A stretch of DNA of 54,235 nt, from assembly GCA_015067075.1 (NCBI GenBank), contig SVND01000011.1, forward strand, positions 1-54,235, in the 5' to 3' direction. Origin of the DNA: Oscillospiraceae bacterium. Its GTDB lineage: Bacteria; Bacillota; Clostridia; Oscillospirales; SIG530. The position numbers and the translations under genes were made by a program. This document shows positions 1-8,062 of this stretch, piece after piece; positions within the stretch are counted from its first letter, which is position 1; every line of letters begins with the position of its first letter. Under the pieces are notes generated by a model, which saw only the letters and a list, made by a program, of their open reading frames with translations, was not told the DNA's origin and made no database searches.

Positions 1-134
1 CCCCTTTAGGGGCAAGCCGGTGAAGGTCGCGCGGTTGGCGTTCCTTTCGATGAGCCTATAGGCTCGGCCGGTTCTATGCCCTAAGGGGGCTTGTGCAAGC
101 CACCGGCACGGCCGGTGGTCATGACTTGTCGCAA
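1..134 (+). ncRNA. Structured GC-rich block, possible IS605-type omega-RNA/right end
   Basis: There is no ORF, but base composition is far more GC-rich than what follows, and perfect inverted repeats are packed together: CCCC/GGGG (1-12), the palindrome GAGCCTATAGGCTC (52-65), GCCC/GGGC (78-90), GCTTG/CAAGC (89-100) and CCACCGGC/GCCGGTGG (100-118, loop ACG). The ending GGTGGTCATGAC resembles right ends of IS200/IS605 elements, where the TnpB guide RNA scaffold overlaps the element end. This fits the IS605-like left end at the other edge of the window. The family assignment is from memory and inference; the structure is seen directly. It could instead be another structured RNA. Confidence 0.4.
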
Positions 135-159
135 TAATTTATCTTTTTGAACATATTGC

Positions 160-188
160 TTGACAAAACAAAAATATTGTGATATACT
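160..188 (+). promoter_or_regulatory. Sigma-A promoter of the rpiR-OPA operon
   Basis: TTGACA (160-165), 17-bp spacer, TATACT (183-188), with an extended -10 TG at 180-181. The start site would be near 195, leaving a leader of about 45 nt before the GTG start at 241. Confidence 0.8.
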
Positions 189-240
189 CATTCAAGCATA
201 CTGAAATGATTGTGAAAAAATCAAAAAAAGGGGAATGGAA

Positions 241-1089
241 GTGGAGAAAAATTTACTTAATAAGCTGAGAAGCAATTTTGAATATATGAGCGGAGTTGAA
301 AAAAAGATAGCTGATGTTATTCTTGACAATCCGAAAAGATTTATTTCCCTTTCCATGGTGGAGCTTGCGGAGCTGGCGGGAGTGTCGCAGGGCAGTATAA
401 TCAACTTTGCCAATAAATTTGCGGGCGGAGGATATCCTGCGCTCAAGCTGAAGATAGCTGCTGATATGTCGGATTACGATAAGGAGCTGTTCAGCGTCGT
501 CGAGGAAACGGACGGCGTTAAGGATGTATTGCGAAAGATTGCAAAGGATTCTTATACGGCGCTGAAAAACACGGAGGTTATAAACAACGAGGGTAGCTTA
601 AAAAACGTAGCTGATCTTATTTTGAAGGCAAAAAAAGTGGAGATATACGGCGTGTATCGCTCGGCGATAGTTGCTAACGACTTTTATTTTCAGCTTTTGA
701 CGCTGGGCATACCTGCTGTTTTTGTCGGTGACGTTTTAACGTGTGCGGTTTCGGCGTCGCTTTTGGAGAAGGACTGTCTTGTTTTTGCCGTTTCATCGTC
801 GGGTAAAACGAAAGATATCATTGATGCTGTCAAAATTGCGAAGAAAAATGAAGTGCCCGTTGTGTGCTTGACCTCCAATAAAAACTCACCGCTTGCAAAA
901 ATATCGGACGAGATTTTATTGACGGCGTCAAGCGGAAATACACTGACGGGTAAAGCGAATGAAGTGCGCTTGGCTCAGCTTACGATAACGGATGCGCTTT
1001 GCGCCTATTTGCGTAGCAGAATAGATGAAAATGAAGAGAAGTATTTCAATATGAGTGAGATAATTGCGTCCCACAGCATAAAGGATTAA
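241..1089 (+). CDS. MurR/RpiR-family sugar-phosphate transcriptional regulator
   Basis: This is a cytoplasmic DNA-binding regulator of about 282 residues. The N-terminal ~77 residues form an RpiR-type HTH (segments LSMVELAELAGVSQGSI and NFANKFAGGGYPALK). Residues ~110-245 form a SIS phosphosugar-binding domain with the SSSGKTKD loop and VCLTSNKNSPLAKISD. The family senses phosphosugars and regulates adjacent catabolic or uptake genes. I prefer the GTG at 241: AAAGGGG (227-233) lies 7 nt upstream, while the in-frame ATG at 235 is almost on top of it. The gene is followed 10 bp later by an OPA-type transporter, so the likely ligand is the transported sugar phosphate or a derivative (inference). 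Confidence 0.85.
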   Translation: MEKNLLNKLRSNFEYMSGVEKKIADVILDNPKRFISLSMVELAELAGVSQGSIINFANKFAGGGYPALKLKIAADMSDYDKELFSVVEETDGVKDVLRKIAKDSYTALKNTEVINNEGSLKNVADLILKAKKVEIYGVYRSAIVANDFYFQLLTLGIPAVFVGDVLTCAVSASLLEKDCLVFAVSSSGKTKDIIDAVKIAKKNEVPVVCLTSNKNSPLAKISDEILLTASSGNTLTGKANEVRLAQLTITDALCAYLRSRIDENEEKYFNMSEIIASHSIKD

Positions 1090-1099
1090 GGTGGAAAAA

Positions 1100-2323
1100 A
1101 TGAAATTGAATGAAAAAACGAAAACGGCTATTATGCTGGGAACGCTTTGCTCGGTTGCGTATCTCGGCGTTTACATAGCAAGAAACGTGCTCAGCGCCGT
1201 AACGCCTGCGATGATTGAGGGAGGCTTTACGGAGGAATATATCGGGCAGGTATCGTCACTTTATTTTATCTTTTACGCCGTAGGTCAGCTGATAAACGGT
1301 ATAATCGGCGATAAAATAAAAGCGCGCTATATGATAAGCCTCGGTCTCTTGCTGGCAGGTATAAGCAATTTTGTGTTTTCACTTGTTGCACAAAGTCCCT
1401 TTGCGGCGACGGCGGCATACGCCATGACGGGATTTTTCCTCGCCATGATATACGGCCCGATGACGAAGGTCGTTGCTGAAAACACGGAGCCTATCCACGC
1501 CGTAAGATGCAGTCTCGGCTATACGTTCTCGTCTTTTTTCGGCTCTCCCATAGCGGGCGTATTGGCGATGTTTTTGGCGTGGCAAAGCGTTTTCGCCGTC
1601 AGCAGTGCCGTGCTTGCGATAATGGCTGTAATAGTTTTTGTGTGCTTTTTGAGCTTTGAAAAGTCGGGCAGAATAAAATACGGTCAGTATAAGGTTGTAA
1701 AAACTGATGAAAGCGGCGAAAAGGTCACCTTTACGGAGCATATCTGCGTGCTTATAGAGCATAGGATGATAAAGTTTTCCCTTGTGTCCATCTTAACGGG
1801 AATTGTCAGAACGTCAGTTGTGTTCTGGCTTCCCACATACATATCGCAGGCGCTTGATTTCACCGCCAAGGAGTCGGCGGGAATATTCACCGCGGCGACG
1901 CTGGCAATTTCGTTTACGACCTTTATAAGCATATTTATTTATGAAAGATTGGGAAGAAATATTGACGTAACGCTGCTACTGATGTTCGCGTGCTCGGCGC
2001 TGTTTTTCGCAGGTGTATTTTTCATCAAGCTGCCGATAATCAATATAATTTTAATGGTTCTTGCTATCATGTCGGCAAACGGCGCGGCGACGATGCTTTG
2101 GAGTGTATACTGTCCCAGCCTTCGTGACACGGGAATGGTGTCGGGCGCAACGGGCTTTTTAGACTTTTTAAGCTATATGGCGGCGGCGACGGCGAATATT
2201 CTATTTGCAAACGCCGTTTCCGAGATAGGCTGGAATAACCTTATTATAATCTGGATAGGTCTTATGCTCTTGGGAACGGTGCTTTCCCTTCCGTTTAAAA
2301 GAAAAGAAAAAAGAGAAAATTAA
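1100..2323 (+). CDS. MFS transporter, OPA (organophosphate:phosphate antiporter)-like
   Basis: This is an integral membrane protein of about 407 residues with about 12 hydrophobic segments. The N-terminal pattern YIARNVLSAVTPAMIEGGF followed by GQLINGIIGDKIKARYM matches the OPA branch (UhpT/GlpT/UhpC-like) of the major facilitator superfamily, which exchanges sugar phosphates or glycerol phosphate for phosphate. The start is taken as ATG 1100 because AAGGTGG (1088-1094) sits 5 nt before it; a GTG at 1091 lies inside that ribosome-binding site. Co-transcription with the RpiR regulator supports a phosphosugar substrate. The substrate cannot be read from sequence. Confidence 0.8.
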   Translation: MKLNEKTKTAIMLGTLCSVAYLGVYIARNVLSAVTPAMIEGGFTEEYIGQVSSLYFIFYAVGQLINGIIGDKIKARYMISLGLLLAGISNFVFSLVAQSPFAATAAYAMTGFFLAMIYGPMTKVVAENTEPIHAVRCSLGYTFSSFFGSPIAGVLAMFLAWQSVFAVSSAVLAIMAVIVFVCFLSFEKSGRIKYGQYKVVKTDESGEKVTFTEHICVLIEHRMIKFSLVSILTGIVRTSVVFWLPTYISQALDFTAKESAGIFTAATLAISFTTFISIFIYERLGRNIDVTLLLMFACSALFFAGVFFIKLPIINIILMVLAIMSANGAATMLWSVYCPSLRDTGMVSGATGFLDFLSYMAAATANILFANAVSEIGWNNLIIIWIGLMLLGTVLSLPFKRKEKREN

Positions 2324-2435
2324 AGCTTTACAACGGTTATAGAAAGTCGTAATAGTGTTACTTCGCACTATTTCGCTCCCAAATCAACGATTTGGGAACA
2401 AATTTTCATGGGAAAATTAACTATATTTATTACAG
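2324..2435. repeat. Cluster of three short perfect hairpins after the OPA gene
   Basis: This non-coding stretch contains AATAGTG/CACTATT (2351-2372), CCCAAATC/GATTTGGG with a 3-nt loop (2378-2396) and AATTTTC/GAAAATT (2401-2418), followed by the terminator-like stem at 2436-2461. It resembles a small palindromic dispersed element inserted or retained behind the operon. No protein is encoded. Confidence 0.5.
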
Positions 2436-2467
2436 AAGGCTCCCTCGTCAAAGGGAGTCTTTATTTA
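2436..2467 (+). terminator. Probable terminator of the rpiR-OPA operon
   Basis: The stem AAGGCTCCCT/AGGGAGTCTT (one G-T pair) has loop CGTCAA and is followed by TTATTTAT. The CTCCCTCGTCAAAGGGAG core is also typical of repeats scattered in Clostridia genomes, so it may be part of a repeat that doubles as terminator. Confidence 0.5.
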
Positions 2468-2521
2468 TACTGTATTTTATCCATCCGCCGTCGCAGCACA
2501 GGCATTCTTGAAAAACAAGGG

Positions 2522-2555
2522 CAAAAAAATAATGGCTGTCTTTTTGACAGCCATT
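2522..2555 (-). terminator. Rho-independent terminator of the OB-fold lipoprotein gene
   Basis: Perfect 10-bp stem AATGGCTGTC/GACAGCCATT (2531-2555) with a 5-nt loop. Read on the minus strand it is followed by ATTTTTTTG. It lies 13 bp after the stop codon at 2569. Confidence 0.85.
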
Positions 2556-2568
2556 GAGTATGCTTTTA

Positions 2569-3312
2569 TTATTTTACTGTTACTGCTGTGATGTGGGGAT
2601 TTACGCCCGCATACCAATAGAGGAAGCCTTCCATATCGATAACGTCGCCAACCTTAAGGTTCTTAACTGCGGCGTAAACGTCTGTTGTGTTATCGCAAAG
2701 GTAGGACTCAACTGTGAACGTATAAGTTGTTCCGTTCAAAGAAACGTTGAAGTAAAGGTCGTCGCCGTCCTGACCGGAGCCGTCCCACTTGTAAAGGAAA
2801 GCGGCGTCACTGCCTTCAGCAGCAGGCTCAACTGTCATGCCCTTGAATGCAACGTATTCGTTCTGGTGCTTGATAAGGTCTTCAGTACCAAGAAGGGAAG
2901 TTACATCGAAAATGGGAGCAACGTAGTTGCCTTCGAGAAGCTCAAATGTACCGTCAGCGATTTCGATTTCACCGGAGAAATCAGCCTTATAGCCTGTAAC
3001 TTTGATCTTTGCGCCTTTTTCAAGCTTTGCATAATCTTCTTCAGAGCAAGCGACGTTGTAAATGAAATATGCGCCGTCAGCATCCTGAGCGTAAATAGTA
3101 GCCTTGTTGTCCCACCAGGACTGCTTTGCCTGAACGTAAGCTTCGATAACGACTTCGTCGTCGATAGCGGCGGCAATGTATTCATCGTGAGTCATAACGC
3201 CTTCGGATTTTACGGAAGGATCGTCAGCGGGTGTGTTGTTGCAAGCTGCGAATGCCATTACAAAAACGAGGGCGAAAAGCAGAGCAAATACTTTCTTCAT
3301 TGTTGTTTTCAT
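2569..3312 (-). CDS. Secreted lipoprotein with OB-fold-like domains, function unknown
   Basis: The product has 247 residues and an N-terminal lipoprotein signal: positive start, hydrophobic core, lipobox FAAC with Cys23, so it is probably anchored on the outer face of the membrane. The mature part reads as two beta-rich segments, roughly residues 50-120 (VVIEAYVQAKQSW, KIKVTGYKADFSGEIEI) and 135-245 (VAFKGMTVEP, GDVIDMEGFLYWY). These have the look of OB-fold domains used in bacterial lipoproteins to bind small ligands or polymers. AAAGGAG precedes the ATG at suitable spacing. It has its own promoter (3359-3386) and terminator, so it is not simply the last gene of the ABC operon. Specific function is not recognised. 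Confidence 0.7.
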   Translation of the reverse strand: MKTTMKKVFALLFALVFVMAFAACNNTPADDPSVKSEGVMTHDEYIAAAIDDEVVIEAYVQAKQSWWDNKATIYAQDADGAYFIYNVACSEEDYAKLEKGAKIKVTGYKADFSGEIEIADGTFELLEGNYVAPIFDVTSLLGTEDLIKHQNEYVAFKGMTVEPAAEGSDAAFLYKWDGSGQDGDDLYFNVSLNGTTYTFTVESYLCDNTTDVYAAVKNLKVGDVIDMEGFLYWYAGVNPHITAVTVK

Positions 3313-3358
3313 TGTTTGGATCTCCTTTGTTTTTTCTTACTTTAAAAGCATGTTAATA

Positions 3359-3386
3359 ATTATACATAATTTTTCGAAAAAGTCAA
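3359..3386 (-). promoter_or_regulatory. Promoter of the OB-fold lipoprotein gene
   Basis: On the minus strand TTGACT (3386-3381), 16-bp spacer, TATAAT (3364-3359). The -35 lies just after the stop of the upstream solute-binding protein gene. It is part of a long inverted repeat AAAAAGTCAA...TTGACTTTTT (about 3378-3413) that may also weaken read-through from the ABC operon. Confidence 0.65.
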
Positions 3387-3398
3387 GATATAATTCGA

Positions 3399-4997
3399 CT
3401 ATTTTTTGACTTTTTTTATTTTTTGTAAAATTACATATACAATAATGATTACCCAAGCGGCAATAATAGCGGAAATAAGCCATACGGCTGTTTGCGGAAG
3501 CTTGCCAAGGTCTGCAGTTCCGCCTGATACGTTAGTGAGACGGTTGAGCCTGTAAAGGGAAGTCATGTCGAAATACAGCTCGTTTATATAGCTGTCGTCG
3601 ACAGTTTGCTTGCGGCGAATGGATTTTGTCACGTTTTCGATCATCTGTCCCGCCGCATCGCGCAAGGAGGCGGAGCCGTTGAAAACAGGCGTTACAAACG
3701 TGTTGTCGATATTATCCAAAAGAAGCTTTGTAGCTTTTAATTTAACGTCGTAATAAAGCTTGTTGTCTTCGCCTGCACGCGACAGATAATCCGTATATTC
3801 ATCGGAGTTTTGTGCCTTTGACGTTACGGGAACGTAGCCTTCAGTCTGGGAATAAGCAATTTGTACGTCGTTTGTCAGCAAAAACTGAACGAAAAGCCAA
3901 GATGCGAGCACCTCGTTGGAATCGTCTTTATTGAAAATACATACAGACGGTCCTTGTGAGATCATTTTCGGCTCATCGGGATCGAACTGTGGAACAGGCA
4001 TTACAGCCGTTTCAAAGCGAACGAGGTTTTCCTCGCTGATGTCGGAAAGGGGCGCATCCGTGCCCATCCAGGTAGCACCTGCGGTGGAGTCGATGGCGAA
4101 AACGCATTGACCTGCATTGAGAAAGTTTGCGGGATAGCTTGATATTTTAAAGGTGGAAAAAGCGCCCGTTTTAACGTGGTCTGCAACGGTGAGCAAAAGC
4201 TCCTTTGTTGTGTCGTTAAAGATGTTTATCTCGCCGTTTTCCGTTGAGTATCCGCTTCCTTTTTGCTTTATCATCTGGATCATCATATTGTCCGTAGACT
4301 TGTAGATAAAGGGTATCATTACCTTTTGCCCGTTTACAGCAAACGTGCCGTCTTCATTTTTTTGCGCGGCTTTGTCGGCAACCTCCCAAATGAAATCCCA
4401 AGTGAGCTTTTCGGGAAGCGTGTAGCCGAGCTTTTCAACGTATGTTTTGTTGATATAGCAAGCCTCCGTGGAGCGCATGAAGGGCAGAGCGTAATAATGG
4501 CCGTCGAAGGCGCATTCGCTTAAAAATTTCGGAATTATTTCCTCTTGAGTCGGTGCATCGAAAAGCACTTCACTTCCGCCAAAACCGTATTTTTCGTCTG
4601 CAAACAGCTGGTCGAGAGGAACGACTGTGTTTGTTCCCGTAAGATAAGTTGCGATATGGTCGGGATAGGTGATGCAGACGTTAGGCGTGGTGTTTGTGGA
4701 AATGTTGGTGATAACGTCGTTGTAAATACGGCCGTAATCGGTGTAAAGGCGAAGATTTACGGTTACGTTGGGGTAAAGCGCTTCGAAATCGGAGATAGCC
4801 TTTTTGTAAATGTCAACCTGCGTTTTATTCGTGTCGTTTTTTGCCCAAAAGTTTATCTCGTAATCCCTGGAAGTGTCAAACTCTTCGGGAATTTCAAAGA
4901 CCTTCATGCCCTTTGAGCCGTGGCACGAGGTCAAGGTCAAGGCGAGGAAAACGGCAGTGAAAGTCAGCGCAAATGCACGTTTGAAAATGTTTTTCAT
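3399..4997 (-). CDS. Carbohydrate ABC transporter solute-binding lipoprotein with C-terminal TM helix
   Basis: This 532-residue protein is of the family-1 extracellular solute-binding type. The N-terminal signal ends in lipobox LTSC (Cys25). The two-lobe body includes YEINFWAKNDTNKTQVDIYK, FEALYPNVTVNLRLYTDYG and the hallmark VFAIDSTAGATWMG. It captures a sugar or oligosaccharide for the permeases encoded just upstream. Its ATG overlaps the permease stop by 4 bp, with an AGGAGG ribosome-binding site inside that gene. It is about 90-100 residues longer than typical. The extra C-terminus ends in a clear hydrophobic helix (AVWLISAIIAAWVIIIVYVI) and a KIKKVKK tail, so it may be anchored at both ends. 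That is unusual for this family. Confidence 0.85.
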   Translation of the reverse strand: MKNIFKRAFALTFTAVFLALTLTSCHGSKGMKVFEIPEEFDTSRDYEINFWAKNDTNKTQVDIYKKAISDFEALYPNVTVNLRLYTDYGRIYNDVITNISTNTTPNVCITYPDHIATYLTGTNTVVPLDQLFADEKYGFGGSEVLFDAPTQEEIIPKFLSECAFDGHYYALPFMRSTEACYINKTYVEKLGYTLPEKLTWDFIWEVADKAAQKNEDGTFAVNGQKVMIPFIYKSTDNMMIQMIKQKGSGYSTENGEINIFNDTTKELLLTVADHVKTGAFSTFKISSYPANFLNAGQCVFAIDSTAGATWMGTDAPLSDISEENLVRFETAVMPVPQFDPDEPKMISQGPSVCIFNKDDSNEVLASWLFVQFLLTNDVQIAYSQTEGYVPVTSKAQNSDEYTDYLSRAGEDNKLYYDVKLKATKLLLDNIDNTFVTPVFNGSASLRDAAGQMIENVTKSIRRKQTVDDSYINELYFDMTSLYRLNRLTNVSGGTADLGKLPQTAVWLISAIIAAWVIIIVYVILQKIKKVKK

Positions 4998-5869
4998 CCT
5001 TTTGTACCTCCTCGCGCAACGCCCTCCATGACTTTCTTGCGGAATATGAGAAAGAGCACTATAAGGGGCACTGATATGACGACGACTGCCGCCATCATGG
5101 CAGGGATATTTTCACGGCCGAATCCGCTTTCTCTTATGGCTTGTATACCGTTTGATACGAGAAAATGGGTGGGATTATCGGTGATAAGACGCGGCCAAAC
5201 GTAAGAATTCCAGCATTCGATAACCTTTAAAATGGTTATGGTGATAAGCGTGGGCTTACAGATAGGGATCATAACGCGGACAAGATATTTGAAGTCGGAC
5301 GTGCCGTCCACCTTTGCCGCATAGTAAAGCTCGTCGGGTATCTGTGCAAAGTTTTCCTTTAAAAGATAAATGTAAAAAACAGATACGACGGAGGGCAGAA
5401 TAAGCCCCGTAAAGGTGTTCCGCATATCAAGATTTGTTATGGTGGTGTAATTGGTGATAATAACAAGCTCGTTGGGGATCATCATAAGGGACAAAAATAA
5501 GGTGAAAAGAAGGTTTTTGCCCTTGAAATCGAGCCTTGCGAAAGCGAAGGCGGCTGGGATGATGACAATGAGCATTACGGCAGTTGTAATAACGGTGAAA
5601 ATAAGCGTGTTGAGAAAGTAGCTGCCCAAGGGTACGGCGGTGAAAGCCTCCGCATAGTTTTCAAGGGTGGGCGACAGGGTGAAAAACTTCGGAATATATT
5701 CCGTGTTATAAGAGCCGTAGCTTTTTATGGAGGTGAGGATCATCCAATAAAACGGAAACAGCACGAGAATGCCCCAAAAGCCAAGAAAAATATATATGAT
5801 TATATTAAGTGCCTTCTTTCTCACGTCGGCTCTTTTTTCGATCTTATCGTAATCAAGTTGATTTCCCAT
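4994..5869 (-). CDS. Carbohydrate ABC transporter permease (MalG type)
   Basis: This inner-membrane permease has 291 residues and about six transmembrane segments. The cytoplasmic EAA loop (residues ~180-206, ELYYAAKVDGTSDFKYL through IPICKP) docks the ATPase. The N-terminal pattern LFPFYWMILTSIK and a short C-terminal tail mark it as the MalG/UgpE-type partner. The stop overlaps the ATG of the solute-binding protein. It lies 18 bp after the MalF-type gene, so the two are surely co-transcribed. Confidence 0.93.
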   Translation of the reverse strand: MGNQLDYDKIEKRADVRKKALNIIIYIFLGFWGILVLFPFYWMILTSIKSYGSYNTEYIPKFFTLSPTLENYAEAFTAVPLGSYFLNTLIFTVITTAVMLIVIIPAAFAFARLDFKGKNLLFTLFLSLMMIPNELVIITNYTTITNLDMRNTFTGLILPSVVSVFYIYLLKENFAQIPDELYYAAKVDGTSDFKYLVRVMIPICKPTLITITILKVIECWNSYVWPRLITDNPTHFLVSNGIQAIRESGFGRENIPAMMAAVVVISVPLIVLFLIFRKKVMEGVARGGTKG

Positions 5870-5887
5870 TTTACTCAGCTCCTTCCG

Positions 5888-6778
5888 TTAATAATGAACG
5901 TGCTTTTTGCTCACCAGAAGATTTATGCAGGTGATAGTCAAAACTATGGCAAAAAGTACGATAGCCGCCGCAGAGGCGTAAGAGGGGAAGCCGCCGCTGT
6001 TGCCGTAAAGCATATCGTAGATATATCCGACGATAGTGTTCATTTCAGCGGCGTTAAGGTCCGTACCGAAAAGCGCAACGGCGTCGCTGTACGCCTTGAA
6101 TGCGCCGATAAAGCCCGTTATTATAAGGTAAAATACCATGGGTGATATCATGGGGAGCGTTATGCGCGTAAAGGTGCGAAGGCGCGATGTGCCGTCAACC
6201 TTTGCGGCGTTGTAATAATCCTGCTTTACGGAAGCCAGCGCGCTTGTAAGAATGAGGATCTTAAAGGGCATAACTACCCAAACGGTGTAAAAGCACAAAA
6301 CGAACATTTTTGCCGCATAAGGTCCGTCGATGAAGTTTACGGAGCTCATACCAAAAAAGTTTATAATAAGATTTACCAAGCCGTCGGTATAGGGTGTTTT
6401 TTTGAAAAGTATCATGAAAACAAGACCGACAGCCAGCGTATTTGTAACGTAGGGGAGAAAGTACACAGTCTGAAACAGGTTGCGAAGGGGCTTGATCGAG
6501 CTTAAGCCCAGGGAGATGAGCAAGGCTATTCCCGTTGAAATGGGAACGGTGAAAAGCACGAGAATAAAGGTGTTTTTCACTGCCTGCAGAAAATACGGGT
6601 CGTGGAGAATATATGAATAATTATACGTTCCAACGCCGAAAAACGTTTGCGAGGCGGAGTTGTAGCCCTCCTCAAAGGAGTAGATAAAAACGTCGATAAG
6701 GGGGTATACCATAAACACGCCGAGGAAAATGATGGCGGGTAAAAGGTACAGCCATGCTTTGTAATTTTTATTGTCCAT
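5888..6778 (-). CDS. Carbohydrate ABC transporter permease (MalF/UgpA type)
   Basis: This permease has 296 residues. Its N-terminus (YKAWLYLLPAIIFLGVFMVYP) and EAA loop (QDYYNAAKVDGTSRLRTFTRI with LPMISP) are typical of MalF/UgpA-type subunits without the large periplasmic loop. With the MalG-type subunit it forms the transmembrane channel. It lies between the ATPase gene (11-bp gap) and the second permease gene (18-bp gap). GAGGG precedes the ATG. Confidence 0.93.
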   Translation of the reverse strand: MDNKNYKAWLYLLPAIIFLGVFMVYPLIDVFIYSFEEGYNSASQTFFGVGTYNYSYILHDPYFLQAVKNTFILVLFTVPISTGIALLISLGLSSIKPLRNLFQTVYFLPYVTNTLAVGLVFMILFKKTPYTDGLVNLIINFFGMSSVNFIDGPYAAKMFVLCFYTVWVVMPFKILILTSALASVKQDYYNAAKVDGTSRLRTFTRITLPMISPMVFYLIITGFIGAFKAYSDAVALFGTDLNAAEMNTIVGYIYDMLYGNSGGFPSYASAAAIVLFAIVLTITCINLLVSKKHVHY

Positions 6779-6789
6779 TTTTACGCCCT

Positions 6790-7893
6790 CTATTTCGTTT
6801 CAAAGTAAATTCGCTTTTCCGTTTCTTTGCTGAAAACAAGCACCTTGTGGGGCTTGAGAGCAAAGCGAACGTCGGCAGAGCTTACGTTTACGCTGCTGTC
6901 GGAGCTTACGATGGCGCGGATAACGGGAGCGTGGCAAGCGGGATTTGAGCAAACGATGCTGATATCTCTGCCCATGACCTCAACGCCGCTTAAATTGCAA
7001 TGAAACGCGCCGTTATCATCCAAAATGAAGCCCTCGGGGCGAATGCCGACGTATACGGGTTCATCCTCACAGCCGTTTACGTCAAGCACGGCGTCGTCAC
7101 CGATATAAAGCTTACCACCGCTTATGCGGCCGTCAAAAACGCTGATTGGCGGTGTGCCGAGGAATTTTGCGACAAACAGGTTTACGGGGTCGTCATACAC
7201 CTGCTGAGGCTTGCCGATCTGCTGAAGGATACCGTCTTTCATAACGACTATCATGTCGGAGATGCTCATTGCCTCCTCCTGATCGTGGGTTACGAAAATG
7301 GTGGTGATGCCTGTTTCCTTTTGTATGCGCTTTATTTCCTCGCGAGTTTGGAGGCGAAGTCTTGCATCAAGATTTGACAAAGGCTCGTCAAGCAAAAGCA
7401 CGCGGGGCATTTTCACAAGGGCGCGGGCAATTGCGACGCGCTGCTGCTGACCGCCTGAAAGCTCCGCAGGCTTGCGGTCCATAAGCTCGTCTATCTGAAC
7501 GAGCTTTGCAATGGCGTAAGCCTTTTCTTCCATCTGCGCCTTTGTAAGCTTGTCCTTTCCCTTGAGATTGCCGAGGGGGAACATGATATTTTGCTTTACA
7601 GTCATGTGGGGATACAGAGCGTAATTTTGGAAAACAAGTCCTACACCGCGGTTTTCCGCAGGAAGCTGAGTTACGTCGTCATCGCCGAAGTAGATCTTGC
7701 CCTCCGTCGGCTTTTGCAGACCGCAGATAAGGTTGAGCGTCGTGCTTTTACCGCAGCCTGACGGACCGAGCAAGCCGATAAGCTTGCCGTCGGGTATCTC
7801 AAAATTGAAATTGTTGACGGCTACAACGGGCTCAGGAGATTTTTTGTTTCGGCTTGGAAACTTTTTTGTCAAATTTTCTAAAACGATCTTCAT
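6790..7893 (-). CDS. Carbohydrate ABC transporter ATP-binding protein (MsmK/UgpC/MalK type)
   Basis: This ATPase has 367 residues. It contains Walker A GPSGCGKST, Q-loop FQNYALYPHM, signature LSGGQQQRVAIARAL, Walker B LLLDEPLSNLD and switch His in FVTHDQEEA. A C-terminal TOBE/OB-like regulatory region (~240-367) is typical of MsmK/UgpC/MalK. The ATG at 7893 is preferred: AAAGGAA precedes it, and the longer in-frame start at 7962 lies upstream of the promoter -10. It is the first gene of the four-gene operon ATPase-MalF-MalG-binding protein. Having its own ATPase makes this a complete importer. Confidence 0.93.
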   Translation of the reverse strand: MKIVLENLTKKFPSRNKKSPEPVVAVNNFNFEIPDGKLIGLLGPSGCGKSTTLNLICGLQKPTEGKIYFGDDDVTQLPAENRGVGLVFQNYALYPHMTVKQNIMFPLGNLKGKDKLTKAQMEEKAYAIAKLVQIDELMDRKPAELSGGQQQRVAIARALVKMPRVLLLDEPLSNLDARLRLQTREEIKRIQKETGITTIFVTHDQEEAMSISDMIVVMKDGILQQIGKPQQVYDDPVNLFVAKFLGTPPISVFDGRISGGKLYIGDDAVLDVNGCEDEPVYVGIRPEGFILDDNGAFHCNLSGVEVMGRDISIVCSNPACHAPVIRAIVSSDSSVNVSSADVRFALKPHKVLVFSKETEKRIYFETK

Positions 7894-7950
7894 TTCATCA
7901 TTTCCTTTGATGTTTATTATGATTGTATAATTTTTCACATAGTTTTTATA

Positions 7951-7979
7951 ATTATAGCACAATAAAGTGATTTTATCAA
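7951..7979 (-). promoter_or_regulatory. Promoter of the sugar ABC transporter operon
   Basis: On the minus strand TTGATA (7979-7974), 17-bp spacer, TGC-TATAAT (extended -10, -10 at 7956-7951). The start site near 7944 leaves a leader of about 50 nt. It is divergent from the promoter at 7999-8027; the -35 boxes are 20 bp apart, so a shared regulator could act on both. Confidence 0.75.
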
Positions 7980-7998
7980 GATATATTGAAAAAATGTG

Positions 7999-8027
7999 TT
8001 GAAAAATATAATAAGAAATGGTAGAAT
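7999..8027 (+). promoter_or_regulatory. Promoter of the PP-loop/flavodoxin cassette
   Basis: TTGAAA (7999-8004), 17-bp spacer, TGG-TAGAAT (extended -10, -10 at 8022-8027). The predicted start site (about 8034) lies downstream of the ORF's first in-frame ATG (8018), which supports translation from ATG 8063. Confidence 0.7.
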
Positions 8028-8062
8028 TAAATACATATACGTTGCTGAAAAGGAGAAGGGCT

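Noticed and set aside
2554-3345. 263-residue ORF on the plus strand opposite the OB-fold lipoprotein
   Set aside because: Cys/Val-rich shadow of the minus-strand gene, no ribosome-binding site, and it runs through that gene's terminator and promoter.
7894-7962. Longer N-terminus for the ABC ATPase (start at 7962)
   Set aside because: It would begin upstream of the -10 at 7951-7956 and has no ribosome-binding site; ATG 7893 has both.
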